Source: Hyphomicrobiales bacterium
GTDB lineage: Bacteria; Pseudomonadota; Alphaproteobacteria; Rhizobiales; JACESI01
NCBI GenBank assembly: GCA_013911885.1
Contig: JACESI010000002.1
Location: 62,001-126,000, forward strand
Direction of reading: 5' to 3'
DNA: 64,000 nt
Shown: positions 1-9,639 of the stretch, one piece after another
Layout of the letters: each line of letters starts with the position of its first letter
Numbering within the stretch: position 1 is the stretch's first letter
Position numbers and translations under genes: made by a program
The notes under the pieces: model-generated
What the model was told of the DNA's origin: nothing
The model's input: the letters and a program-made list of their open reading frames with translations, nothing else
The model's database searches: none

Positions 1-651
1 CGGGCGGCCACTGGTGCCGGAACTGCGGCCGGGGCTGCTGCCGCTGCCGCCGAACCCGACACCGAAGCCGCCGTCACCGGCTGGCAGGCGGTCACCGCAG
101 CGCTCAGCGACTATGCCAGCAAGGCGCGCGAAATTGGTGGGGACATCGGTCAGAGCCTCGTCAGCGCATTTCAGTCCGCTGAAAACGCAGTCGGCAATTT
201 CGTGAAGACCGGCAAGCTGGATTTCCGCGATCTGGTCACCTCACTGCTGGCCGATCTCGCCAAGCTAGCGGCGCGTCGGTTCATCCTCGGGCCGATCGCA
301 AATGCGCTGTCCGGCGCGCTTGGCGGCGCGGGCGGGATCTTCGCGAACATCCTGCATGCGGGCGGCATGGTTGGAGACTCTGCGCCAGGCCGGATGGTCC
401 CGGCGATGGCCTTCGCGGCGGCACCCCGGATGCATTCCGGCGGCATTGCCGGTCTGAGGCATGACGAAGTCCCTGCGATCCTGCAGCGCGGTGAGCGGGT
501 GCTGTCTCGCCGCGAAGCACAGAGCTACGGCACGGGCGGCGGGGTCAACGTCACCATCATGGCGCGTGACGCCGAGAGCTTCCGCCAGTCCCGCACGCAG
601 GTCGCGGCCGACATCGCCCGCGCCGTCTCGCTCGGGCGGAGGGGCATGTGA
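1..651 (+). CDS. Phage/GTA-like tail tape measure protein, C-terminal part (5' end outside window)
   Basis: Frame 1 is open from base 1 to the stop at 651; ...FVKTGKLDFRDLVTSLLADLAKLAARRFILGPIANAL... and HSGGIAGLRHDEVPAILQRGERVLSRRE are typical of tape-measure C-termini; followed by GTA-order tail genes. Confidence 0.85.
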   Translation, partial: RAATGAGTAAGAAAAAAEPDTEAAVTGWQAVTAALSDYASKAREIGGDIGQSLVSAFQSAENAVGNFVKTGKLDFRDLVTSLLADLAKLAARRFILGPIANALSGALGGAGGIFANILHAGGMVGDSAPGRMVPAMAFAAAPRMHSGGIAGLRHDEVPAILQRGERVLSRREAQSYGTGGGVNVTIMARDAESFRQSRTQVAADIARAVSLGRRGM

Positions 652-1277
652 TGGCGTTTCACGAGGTCCGGTTTCCCGACAACATCAGCCGGGGCGCGCG
701 GGGCGGGCCCGAAAGGCGCACCCAGATCGTCGAGCTCGCCTCGGGCGACGAGGAGCGCAACGCCAGTTGGGCCAACTCGCGCCGCCGCTACGATGTCGCC
801 TACGGCATCCGCCGCGCCGACGATCTGGCGGCAGTGGTCGCCTTCTTCGAGGCGCGGAACGGTCGCCTGCACGGCTTCCGGTTCAAGGACTGGGGCGACC
901 ACAAGTCCTGCTTGCCCTCGGGCACGCCGTCGCCCACCGATCAGTCGATCGGCACCGGCGACGGCACCGCCACTGCGTTCCAGCTGGTGAAGCGCTACGC
1001 ATCCGGCGCGCAATCCTGGACGCGCGCCATTGCCAAACCGGTGGCGGGCAGCGTGCGCATCGCGCTCGGCGGGGTCGAACAGCCCTCCGGCTGGTCGGTC
1101 GACACCACGACCGGCCTCGTTACTTTCAGCGCCGCGCCGGGTTCGGGCGTCGCGATCACCGCAGGGTTCGAGTTCGACGTGCCGGTCCGCTTCGACACCG
1201 ATGCGCTCGACGTCACGCTCGACCTCGAGCGGCTCGGCTCGATCACCTCCATTCCGTTGCTGGAACTCCGTCGATGA
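651..1277 (+). CDS. DUF2460 (GTA gp12-like) tail protein
   Basis: MAFHEVRFPDNISRGARGGPERRTQIVELASGDEERNASW...; position between tape measure and DUF2163 genes. Confidence 0.85.
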   Translation: MAFHEVRFPDNISRGARGGPERRTQIVELASGDEERNASWANSRRRYDVAYGIRRADDLAAVVAFFEARNGRLHGFRFKDWGDHKSCLPSGTPSPTDQSIGTGDGTATAFQLVKRYASGAQSWTRAIAKPVAGSVRIALGGVEQPSGWSVDTTTGLVTFSAAPGSGVAITAGFEFDVPVRFDTDALDVTLDLERLGSITSIPLLELRR

Positions 1278-2158
1278 AAAACATCACCCCCGATCTGCAA
1301 GCTCACCTTGATGAGGGCACGACCACGCTCGCCTGGTGCTGGCGGATCGCGCGTGCTGACGGCACGAGTTTCGGTTTCACCGACCACGACCGGACGCTCA
1401 GCTTCGACGGGACCGATTTCGAGCCGGAAAGCGGGCTGACGGCCTCCGAGGTCCGGTCCGGCTCCGACTTGTCCGTCGACGCGCAGGACGCGGAAGGCGT
1501 GCTGACCTCGGACCGGATCACCGAGACCGATATCCTCGACGGCCGCTGGGACAATGCGGCGGTCGAGGTGTGGCGGGTGAACTGGGCGGACACGAGCCAG
1601 CGCGTGCTGATGCGCCGGGGCGCTATCGGCCAGATCCGGCGCGGGCGGCTGGCCTTCGTCGCCGAGGTCCGCTCGCTCGCCCATGTGCTGGGCCAGACGG
1701 TCGGTCGCACGTTCCAGGCGACCTGCGATGCCGCGTTGGGGGATGCGCGCTGTGGCGTCGATCTGGAGGATCCGACTTACAAAGGCACGGGCGCCGTCAT
1801 CGATCTCCTGCGCGACCGGGCCTTCACAGCCTCGGGGCTCGGCGGCTTCACCTCCGGCTGGTTCACCTTCGGCACCGTCGAATGGACCAGCGGGGCCAAT
1901 GCCGGGCGGCGAGCGGAGGTCATTGCAAATGATGTCACGGAGGGCATCTCGGTGATGACACTGCTGGAAGCGCCGGTGCGGTCCATCGCGGGTGGTGATG
2001 CTTTCACCATTCGCGCAGGCTGTGACAAGCGTATCGAGACCTGCAGCGCGAAGTTCGCCAATACCGCCAATTTCCGGGGCTTCCCGCACATCCCCGGCCA
2101 GGACGCGGTTCTCCGCTACGCCACCAAGGATGGTGGGCACGAGGGGGCGGTGCTTTGA
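1274..2158 (+). CDS. DUF2163 (GTA gp13-like) tail protein
   Basis: MKNITPDLQAHLDEGTTTLAWCWRIARADGTSFGFTDHDRTL...; ATG at 1274 overlaps the previous stop. Confidence 0.85.
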   Translation: MKNITPDLQAHLDEGTTTLAWCWRIARADGTSFGFTDHDRTLSFDGTDFEPESGLTASEVRSGSDLSVDAQDAEGVLTSDRITETDILDGRWDNAAVEVWRVNWADTSQRVLMRRGAIGQIRRGRLAFVAEVRSLAHVLGQTVGRTFQATCDAALGDARCGVDLEDPTYKGTGAVIDLLRDRAFTASGLGGFTSGWFTFGTVEWTSGANAGRRAEVIANDVTEGISVMTLLEAPVRSIAGGDAFTIRAGCDKRIETCSAKFANTANFRGFPHIPGQDAVLRYATKDGGHEGAVL

Positions 2159-2589
2159 ATGCTGCCAAATCACGGCGCGTTATCAAGGTAGCGCGGTCCT
2201 GGCTGGGCACGCCTTATCACGACCAGGCCAGCCTCCGGGGCGTTGGCTGCGACTGTCTTGGGCTGGCCCGCGGCATCTGGCGCGAGGTGGTCGGGCCAGA
2301 GCCGTTCCCGATCCCGCCCTACAGCCGCGACTGGGGCGAGACCGGGCCGCGTGAGGTTCTTGCGGATGGCACTCGGCGCATGATGCCGGAGATCGTACCT
2401 TCTGATGTTGTTCCGGGCGCGCTGGTCCTCTTTCGCATGCAGCCCCGCGCCATTGCCAAGCATGTTGGGATCCTGACCGGCCCCGACACCTTCCTCCACG
2501 CCTACGAGCGCCTCGGCGTGATCGAGGAACCGCTCACCCTGTCCTGGCGGCGGCGTATCGCCTTCGCCTTTATGTTCCCGCAACGCTGA
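2155..2589 (+). CDS. NlpC/P60 family phage cell-wall peptidase
   Basis: ARSWLGTPYHDQASLRGVGCDCLGLARGIWRE motif with catalytic GCDCLG; ATG/stop overlap with the previous gene. Confidence 0.88.
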   Translation: MNAAKSRRVIKVARSWLGTPYHDQASLRGVGCDCLGLARGIWREVVGPEPFPIPPYSRDWGETGPREVLADGTRRMMPEIVPSDVVPGALVLFRMQPRAIAKHVGILTGPDTFLHAYERLGVIEEPLTLSWRRRIAFAFMFPQR

Positions 2590-2598
2590 GATTATCCC

Positions 2599-5500
2599 AT
2601 GGCTACCCTCGTTCTTGGTGCCGCAGGTGCTGCCGTTGGCGGCAGCATTGGTGGCGCTATCCTCGGCGTCAGCGCCGCCACCATCGGCGGTTTCATTGGC
2701 TCCACCATTGGCTCGGTCGTCGACAGCTGGATCATCTCGTCACTGGCACCGACCCAGCGGATCGAAGGTGCGCGGATGGACAATCTGCGCATCACCTCGG
2801 CCACCGAAGGTGCGGTGATCCCGCGCCTCTACGGGCGCATGCGAGTCGGCGGCAATATTGTCTGGGCAACCGATTTCCGCGAGGAGACCAAGACCACCAC
2901 GCAAGGTGGCGGCAAGGGCGGCGGAGGCGGCGGCAAGGTCAAGACCACCGAATATTTCTACTATGCAAGCTTCGCGGTCGCGCTTTGCGAGGGGCCGATC
3001 ACCGGTATTGGCCGCATCTGGGCCGACGGCAAGCTGCTGGACACCGCCGGGATCACATGGCGCTGGTATCCGGGCGATGAAAGCCAGGCGGCCGATCCGT
3101 TCATGTCCGCGAAGATGGGTGCAGCGAACACGCCCGCCTATCGCGGCACCGCCTATGTCGTCTTCGAGGACCTGCCGCTCGGCAACTATGGCAACCGCAT
3201 CCCGCAGCTGAGTTTTGAGGTCTTCCGCCCGCTCGCCGATCCGGACACGGCGGAGGGGCTCACGCAGGCCGTGACCATGATCCCGGCGTCGGGTGAGTTT
3301 GCCTATGCCACGCAGGGCATCCGGAAGGGCGGTGGCGGGTCGTCCGAGCCCGAGAACCTCAACGCACTGACCGATACCGCCGACATGGTGGTGGCGCTGG
3401 ACCGGCTGCAGGCGATGGCGCCGAAAGTCGAGAGCGTATCGCTGGTGGTTGCCTGGTTCGGCGACGATCTGCGGGCAGGCAATTGCAAGGTGCGGCCGGG
3501 CGTCGAGGTGACCGCCAAATCGACCACACCGTCGGCCTGGTCGGTCAATGGCGTCAGCCGCGCCAATGCCTTTCTGGTCAGCCGCGACGATCAGGATCGC
3601 CCGGTCTATGGTGGCACGCCCGCTGATTTCGCTGTCGTGCAGGCAATTCAAGAGATGAAGGCACGTGGACTGCGCGTTACCTTCTATCCGTTCATCCTGA
3701 TGGATGTCCCGCCCGGCAACACGCTGCCGAACCCGTATTCCGACAACGCCGCTGAGACGGGCCAGCCCGCCTTTCCTTGGCGGGGGAGGATCACCTGTTC
3801 GCCTGCGGCGGGATATGTCGGGAGCGTAGACAAGACCGGTACGGCCGCCACGCAAGTGTCCGCACTGTTCGGCGCGGCGACGCCCGCCAGCTTCAGCGTC
3901 TCAGGCGAGAACGTCAGTTGGACCGGGCCATCCGGCGACTGGGGTCTGCGGCGCATGGTGCTGCATTACGCCCATCTCTGCGCGGCGGCGGGCGGGGTCG
4001 ATGCCTTTCTGATCGGCACCGAGATGCCGGGCCTGACGACCATCCGCTCGGGCGCAACCACCTATCCGGCGGTGCAGGCCTATCGGGACCTTCTTGCGGA
4101 CGTCCGCTCCATCCTCGGGTCCGGCACCAGGATTGGCTATGCCGCCGACTGGTCGGAATATTTCGGACACCAGCCGGGCGATGGCAGCGGCGACGTGTTC
4201 TTCCATCTCGATCCGCTCTGGGCCGACCCCGAGATCGATTTCATCGGCATCGACAACTACATGCCGCTCTCGGACTGGCGCGACGGGTTCGAGCATGCCG
4301 ACGCGGCCGAGGGCTGGCCCGCGATCTACGATCGCGCCTATCTGCAATCGAACATCACTGGCGGCGAGCTCCACGCCTGGTATTTTGCCTCTGCATCGGA
4401 CCGCACGGCGCAGATCAGGACCCCGATCCGCGATGGTCTGTTCGGCGAAGACTGGCTGTTTCGCCCAAAGGATATCGTCGGTTGGTGGTCACAGCCACAT
4501 CACGACCGTCCTGCGGGTTTGAAGGACAACAACATACCGGACGGAAACACGCCATCCGCGTGGTCTCCGCAAACGGCAAATGTTCTGGTCAGTTCAGAGA
4601 CATTAGGCCCTTTCACATCCGGTGCCAGAATCTCTGCCATAGACGGCGAGAACGATTTCGCGCAGTCGTCCTCTGTGGTCGATCTGGTGCAGTCCGGCGG
4701 AACCTATGAGACCGGCCTGATCCTGAAGCCGGGTACATCCGGGAAGGCGCGGGTTTATGTCAACCTCACCGGCGCGTCGAACAAGGAAGTCAGAATAAAC
4801 TCCTTCTCCACCTCGGGACCATACACATCGGACCCGGATATTTCTGACCTCGCCCTGACCGATATCGGCGGAGGTTTCTGGCGCCTGACCTTCATCTGGA
4901 TTTCGCCAATAACGGATTCATCGGTTCAACTGCGCGTCGGTCCCTATTCGGCAGTTCCGGGGGAGGACGTGCATGTGATGACCGGCTGGATCAACGCACT
5001 GGCGAGGGGCACTACTCCCTGGGTGCCGCAATCCAAGCCGATCTGGTTCACCGAGCTTGGCTGCCCGGCCATCGACCGGGGCACCAACCAGCCCAATGTG
5101 TTCTTCGACCCAAAGTCGTCTGAAAGCTTAACGCCGCATTTCTCGCGGGGCTGGCGCGACGACACGATCCAGCGCGCCTATCTCGAGGCGACGTATCTCT
5201 GGTGGGGCGAGGCCGCGAACAACCCGGTGTCATCGGTCTACGGCGAACGCATGGTGCACGTGCCGGAATGCGCCGCGTGGACCTGGGATGCGCGGCCTTA
5301 TCCCTTCTTCCCGGCGCAGACGGACGTCTGGACGGACGGCGCGAACTGGCGGCTCGGCCACTGGCTGACCGGGCGGCTTGGGGCCGTGTCTTTGGCCGCA
5401 CTGGTCCGTCACCTCTGTCTGCGCGCCGGTATGCCAGAGGCCCGAATTGACGTCACCGGCCTCTGGGGCGCAGTCGGAGGCTACGCCATCGGTGCGCTGG

Positions 5501-7044
5501 AAAGCCCGCGCGCCTCGATCACCACACTGTCGCGGCATTTCGGCTTCGACGCGGTCGAGACAGAGGGGGTCATTCGTTTCGTCATGCGAGGCAGGGCCTC
5601 CGTTGCCACCCTCGCGCACGATGATCTCGTTGCCCCGCGCGAGGGCGACCTATTGGAACTGACCCGCGCGCAGGAAACGGAACTGCCGCAGGCGCTCAAA
5701 TGGCAGGTGGCGCGGGCCGACGAGGACTACGACGCCGCTCTGGTTGAGGCGCGGCGCATCACCGTGGACACGACCCGCATCGCCTCGGAGTCCTTCCCGA
5801 TGGCGGTGCCGCCCGAGGAAGCGGAACGGCGTTGCCGCCGCGCGCTGATGGAAGCCTGGACCGGGCGGGAGACAGCAGCGTTTCGTCTACCGCCGTCGCG
5901 ATTGGCGCTTGATCCCGCTGATGTCATCATGCTGGAACATGACGGTCGGCAAGTCCCGCTCCGGCTCGTCTCCATCGCGGATGCCGAGGCACGCGGCATC
6001 GAGGCCGTCCGCCAGGATCGGGAGGCTCATGACCTGCCGCCCGGATCGCCACGACCGTCGTCACTGTCCAAAGCCGTGGTATTCGGCGCACCCGAGATGG
6101 TGCTGATGGACCTGCCGCAACTGACCGAGGATCAGCCCGCGCATCGACCGTTCATTGCTGCCCATGCAGTTCCCTGGCCGGGCGAGATGGCGGTGTTCCG
6201 CAGCCCGTCAACCGATGGGTTTGAACTGCTGACCACCTTTGGCGGCCGTGCCCGGACCGGGACGCTGGTTTCGGATTTCTACGCCGGTCCAACTTCACGC
6301 TTCGATCTTGGCAATGCGCTGGTGGTCGATCTGCTCACCGGCACGTTAGAAAATGTCACGGACCTGATGCTCTTTGGTGGGGCAAATGCGCTTGCCATCG
6401 AGAGCGCGTCAGGTGTTTGGGAGATCGTCCAGGCAGGCGCGGCGGAACTGATCGCCCCAGGCCGGTATCGCCTGACCAGACTCCTGAGGGGCCAGCGCGG
6501 CACCGAAGGCGCCATGGGCAATCCGACGCTCGCTGGGGCGCAGGTGGTAGTACTCGACGACAGCCTTGCCTCCTTGCCGAGCGCCGAAGCCGATCTCGGC
6601 ATCCCGTGGAACTGGCGCGTCGGCCCCGCAAGCCGGTCGGTCGGCGACGAGACCTATGTCGCGCAGGCCTTCGCGCCGGCGGGCATCGGGCTGCGGCCGT
6701 TCTCCGTCGCCCATGTAGCGCAGCCTTGGCGCACGCCGCACTCGCCCGGCGATTTCACCATCCGCTGGACACGCCGGTCTAGGGCTCTTGCTGCCGACAG
6801 CTGGGGTGCGGTCGAGGTGCCGCTGGCCGAGGAATCCGAGACCTACGAGGTCGAGATCCTCGACGGCGCTGCCGTGAAACGGGCGCTGAGCACCGCCACC
6901 GCCAGCGCCATTTACACCGCCGCCCAGCAGACCGCCGACTGGGGCGCATTGCTCGGCCCAGGCGACACGCTCGATATCCGCATCTACCAGCTCTCCGCCC
7001 TGATCGGGCGGGGTGCGGCCAAAACCATCACGCTCACATTCTGA
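2599..7044 (+). CDS. GTA TIM-barrel-like/host-specificity phage tail protein (1481 aa) with an inserted domain
   Basis: GTA gp15-like: VIPRLYGRMRVGGNIVWATDF, WSEYFGHQPGDGSGDVFFHLDPLWADPEIDFIGIDNYMPLSDWRD, KPIWFTELGCPAIDRGTNQPNVFFDPKSSES. Confidence 0.9.
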   Translation: MATLVLGAAGAAVGGSIGGAILGVSAATIGGFIGSTIGSVVDSWIISSLAPTQRIEGARMDNLRITSATEGAVIPRLYGRMRVGGNIVWATDFREETKTTTQGGGKGGGGGGKVKTTEYFYYASFAVALCEGPITGIGRIWADGKLLDTAGITWRWYPGDESQAADPFMSAKMGAANTPAYRGTAYVVFEDLPLGNYGNRIPQLSFEVFRPLADPDTAEGLTQAVTMIPASGEFAYATQGIRKGGGGSSEPENLNALTDTADMVVALDRLQAMAPKVESVSLVVAWFGDDLRAGNCKVRPGVEVTAKSTTPSAWSVNGVSRANAFLVSRDDQDRPVYGGTPADFAVVQAIQEMKARGLRVTFYPFILMDVPPGNTLPNPYSDNAAETGQPAFPWRGRITCSPAAGYVGSVDKTGTAATQVSALFGAATPASFSVSGENVSWTGPSGDWGLRRMVLHYAHLCAAAGGVDAFLIGTEMPGLTTIRSGATTYPAVQAYRDLLADVRSILGSGTRIGYAADWSEYFGHQPGDGSGDVFFHLDPLWADPEIDFIGIDNYMPLSDWRDGFEHADAAEGWPAIYDRAYLQSNITGGELHAWYFASASDRTAQIRTPIRDGLFGEDWLFRPKDIVGWWSQPHHDRPAGLKDNNIPDGNTPSAWSPQTANVLVSSETLGPFTSGARISAIDGENDFAQSSSVVDLVQSGGTYETGLILKPGTSGKARVYVNLTGASNKEVRINSFSTSGPYTSDPDISDLALTDIGGGFWRLTFIWISPITDSSVQLRVGPYSAVPGEDVHVMTGWINALARGTTPWVPQSKPIWFTELGCPAIDRGTNQPNVFFDPKSSESLTPHFSRGWRDDTIQRAYLEATYLWWGEAANNPVSSVYGERMVHVPECAAWTWDARPYPFFPAQTDVWTDGANWRLGHWLTGRLGAVSLAALVRHLCLRAGMPEARIDVTGLWGAVGGYAIGALESPRASITTLSRHFGFDAVETEGVIRFVMRGRASVATLAHDDLVAPREGDLLELTRAQETELPQALKWQVARADEDYDAALVEARRITVDTTRIASESFPMAVPPEEAERRCRRALMEAWTGRETAAFRLPPSRLALDPADVIMLEHDGRQVPLRLVSIADAEARGIEAVRQDREAHDLPPGSPRPSSLSKAVVFGAPEMVLMDLPQLTEDQPAHRPFIAAHAVPWPGEMAVFRSPSTDGFELLTTFGGRARTGTLVSDFYAGPTSRFDLGNALVVDLLTGTLENVTDLMLFGGANALAIESASGVWEIVQAGAAELIAPGRYRLTRLLRGQRGTEGAMGNPTLAGAQVVVLDDSLASLPSAEADLGIPWNWRVGPASRSVGDETYVAQAFAPAGIGLRPFSVAHVAQPWRTPHSPGDFTIRWTRRSRALAADSWGAVEVPLAEESETYEVEILDGAAVKRALSTATASAIYTAAQQTADWGALLGPGDTLDIRIYQLSALIGRGAAKTITLTF

Positions 7045-7054
7045 AGGCCATCTC

Positions 7055-8131
7055 ATGTCCGACACCACGACCAACCTGCTGCTGCCATATATTCTGGCGG
7101 CGCAGGCCCAGAAGCACGTTACCCACAACGAGGCGCTGCGGCTCTTGGACGGGCTCGTGCAGCTCTCCGTTCTCGACCGGGATCTGACTGCGCCGCCCGG
7201 CAGCCCGGCCGATGGCGACCGCTTCATTGTCGCCAGCGGCGGCACAGGCGACTGGGTGGGCTGGGACCTAAACGTGGCGCTGTGGACCGATGGCGCATGG
7301 CTGCGCCTGCCGCCGCGCACCGGCTGGCGGGCATGGGTCGAGGACGAGGGGCTGCTGCTGGTCTACGACGGGTCCGGCTGGGTCGGGACAACTCCGGCAT
7401 CGCTGCAGAACCTCGCGCTGCTGGGACTTGGCACCACGGCGGACGCGTCGAATCCGTTCTCGGCCAAGCTGAATGCTGCGCTCTGGGCGGCGAAGACCGT
7501 CGCCGAGGGCGGCACCGGAGATCTGTTCTACACCATGAACAAGGAGGCCGCAGGCGACGATCTCGGTCTGACCTTGCAGACCGGCTTCGTGACCAAGGCG
7601 CTCGTCGGTCTCTTCGGCTCTGACCGCTTCCGCCTCGCGGTCTCCGCCGACGGCAGCACCTTCTTCGACGGGCTCAGCGTCGACAACGCAAACGGCATCG
7701 TCGAGCAGCCACAACTGCCGCGGTTCAAGGCGTACACGAACTACGACAACTATGTCGGCGTCGGGACCTGGACGAAGATCGGCCTGAACAACACCGACTA
7801 TAACGATCAGGGCGGGTTCGATGCCGGGAGTAACCTGTTCACTGCGCCGGTCGACGGGACATATTTGTTTGGCGCGACGCTGCTCTACAAAGTCAACTCC
7901 AGCACCTCGGCCCGGATGCGCGGGCGGCTCGTACTGAACGGGGCAACCGAAATCCGGGGCTCCTTCGGCGAAATCTCCGCCACCCACGTCTCGCTCGCCA
8001 CCGCGATCTGGCTGCAAACCATCGTGCCGCTGACCGCAGGCGATACCGTCGAGCTGCAGGGGTATTTCCGCGCTCAGGACGGGTATTTTGCGGCCGACCA
8101 CACGTCCTTTTGGGGCTGCAAGGTCGGCTGA
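7055..8131 (+). CDS. DUF2793 phage tail-associated protein with C1q/TNF-like C-terminal domain
   Basis: MSDTTTNLLLPYILAAQAQKHVTHNEALRLLDGLVQLSV (DUF2793); C-term FTAPVDGTYLFGATLLYKV...GDTVELQGYFRAQDGYFAADHTSFWGCKV resembles C1q jelly roll. Confidence 0.8.
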   Translation: MSDTTTNLLLPYILAAQAQKHVTHNEALRLLDGLVQLSVLDRDLTAPPGSPADGDRFIVASGGTGDWVGWDLNVALWTDGAWLRLPPRTGWRAWVEDEGLLLVYDGSGWVGTTPASLQNLALLGLGTTADASNPFSAKLNAALWAAKTVAEGGTGDLFYTMNKEAAGDDLGLTLQTGFVTKALVGLFGSDRFRLAVSADGSTFFDGLSVDNANGIVEQPQLPRFKAYTNYDNYVGVGTWTKIGLNNTDYNDQGGFDAGSNLFTAPVDGTYLFGATLLYKVNSSTSARMRGRLVLNGATEIRGSFGEISATHVSLATAIWLQTIVPLTAGDTVELQGYFRAQDGYFAADHTSFWGCKVG

Positions 8132-8149
8132 GCGGCGGGAGGACTTCAG

Positions 8150-8440
8150 ATGACACCACCCCGATCCGATCAGGGCTTCGTGCGCATGCCAGACGCCGAG
8201 TTCGAGGCCATGCTGGCGCGGGCCGCCGAGAAAGGCGCGAAGCGCGCACTCGCCGATGTCGGCCTCGACGGTGAAGAAGCGGCGCTCGATATCCGGGACC
8301 TGCGATCCTTGCTCGACTGCGTCCGGCTGGTGCGCCGCACTGCCATGCAGACCGCCGTCCGCATGATCACCACCGGCGTCATGCTGGCGCTGCTCGCGGG
8401 CATCGCCATCAAGCTCAAGATCTTCGGCGGCGGTCCGTAG
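8150..8440 (+). CDS. DUF6127-like small membrane protein, possible holin
   Basis: 96 aa with a C-terminal TM segment, next to the endolysin gene. Confidence 0.55.
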   Translation: MTPPRSDQGFVRMPDAEFEAMLARAAEKGAKRALADVGLDGEEAALDIRDLRSLLDCVRLVRRTAMQTAVRMITTGVMLALLAGIAIKLKIFGGGP

Positions 8441-8473
8441 CCGCTCACCATTCCCCATTCATCAGCCCGCAAT

Positions 8474-8505
8474 GACCCGCCCTCGAGGCGGGTCTATTTG
8501 TTTTT
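8474..8505 (+). terminator. Rho-independent terminator-like hairpin
   Basis: gacccgcc-ctcga-ggcgggtc perfect 8-bp stem followed by tatttgttttt. Confidence 0.6.
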
Positions 8506-8515
8506 GGAGGACACC

Positions 8516-9190
8516 ATGACCACGACTTTCTATGACCATTGGCGCGACGCGCCGGACGACACCTGGCGCTGGACCAATTTCTCGCCCGCCGAGATCGCCT
8601 GCCGCGGCACTGGCAAACTGTTTATCAACGAAACCGCGCTGGACAAGCTGCAGGCGCTGCGCGACCGGTTGGGCAAGCCGCTGATCGTCCGCTCGGCCTA
8701 TCGCAGCCCCGAGCACAATCGCGCCGTGGGCGGAGCCAAACGCTCAAAGCACATGGAGGGTGCTGCCTTCGACATCGCGATGGCGAACCACGACCCGGCG
8801 GCCTTCGAGGCGGCAGCGCGCAAGGTCGGGTTCCTTGGTTTCGGCTTCTACCCGCGATCAGGGTTCATCCATGTCGATCTCGGGCCCGCGCGGCAGTGGG
8901 GCGAGCGGTTCCCGGTCCGGGAGACTGCCTTCGCCGAAGAAGCGCCACCAGCGCGCGAGGTTTTGGCCGACAGCCGGACCATGAAGGGCGGCGGAGTTGC
9001 TGGAGTGGCGACGCTGGGTGCGGCGGGTGTCGAGGTCGCGCAAAGCGTCCTGGCTGAGACCCAGTCCGCGATCCTGCCGCTGGTCCCGTATCTCGACACG
9101 TTGCGCTGGGTGTTTATCGCCATAGCGCTCATCAGCATCGCGGTCACCATCTATGCCCGCCTCGACGATTGGAAACGGGGGCGGCGATGA
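8516..9190 (+). CDS. Phage endolysin-type D,D-carboxypeptidase (peptidase M15_3) with C-terminal TM
   Basis: SAYRSPEHNRAVGGAKRSKHMEGAAFDI...GFIHVDLG motif; ggagg RBS at about 8506. Confidence 0.85.
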   Translation: MTTTFYDHWRDAPDDTWRWTNFSPAEIACRGTGKLFINETALDKLQALRDRLGKPLIVRSAYRSPEHNRAVGGAKRSKHMEGAAFDIAMANHDPAAFEAAARKVGFLGFGFYPRSGFIHVDLGPARQWGERFPVRETAFAEEAPPAREVLADSRTMKGGGVAGVATLGAAGVEVAQSVLAETQSAILPLVPYLDTLRWVFIAIALISIAVTIYARLDDWKRGRR

Positions 9191-9444
9191 TCGGCATTTT
9201 GCTCGGCAGGTTCGCCGTCAGCCCGTGGACGCGGGTGGCGCTGCGCTACGGTGCCATCGCTCTCGCCGTGCTCCTGTTTCTTCTTGCGCTTCGGCGGTCC
9301 GGCGAGCGAGCGGGACGCCTCGCCGAACGCCTTGAAACCACGGAGAAAGTCAATGTCGTCCAACGCCGGATGCTGGAAGCGGCGGCTCGCCGTCCTCGCG
9401 ATCACCACGAGCTTGTTGAGCGGCTGCACGACGGTTCGTTCTGA
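9187..9444 (+). CDS. Inner-membrane spanin (Rz-like)
   Basis: Short protein with N-terminal TM (YGAIALAVLLFLLALRR) and charged C-term; immediately after endolysin; overlapped in another frame by a lipoprotein ORF. Confidence 0.55.
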   Translation: MIGILLGRFAVSPWTRVALRYGAIALAVLLFLLALRRSGERAGRLAERLETTEKVNVVQRRMLEAAARRPRDHHELVERLHDGSF

Positions 9445-9613
9445 GGAAGGCAGGCTCGCGACGTGCCCGCCCGTCGTCGAGTATGGCCGGGTGTTCCAGG
9501 CGCGGGCGGCCGAGGAACTGGCCCGGCTGCAAGAGGGATCGATGATCGCGGAAATGCTGAGCGATTACGCCGTCATGCGCCACCAGGCGCGGGCCTGTGT
9601 CGACGGTGGCTGA
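9353..9613 (+). CDS. Outer-membrane spanin lipoprotein (Rz1-like), overlapping Rz
   Basis: MSSNAGCWKRRLAVLAITTSLLSGCTTVRSEEGRLATCPP: lipobox LLSGC; embedded out of frame in the Rz-like gene. Confidence 0.55.
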   Translation: MSSNAGCWKRRLAVLAITTSLLSGCTTVRSEEGRLATCPPVVEYGRVFQARAAEELARLQEGSMIAEMLSDYAVMRHQARACVDGG

Positions 9614-9639
9614 GTCCGACGTGGTCGATCCCGGCGCAG

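Noticed and set aside
461-1273. 5' extension of the DUF2163 ORF in the track
   Set aside because: Overlaps tape measure and DUF2460 genes in other frames; true start is ATG 1274.
995-2173. 392-aa minus-strand ORF across phage tail genes
   Set aside because: Antisense to DUF2460/DUF2163 genes; composition typical of GC-rich shadow ORFs.
7268-8458. 396-aa minus-strand ORF antisense to DUF2793/DUF6127 genes
   Set aside because: Shadow ORF; no recognisable fold or RBS.
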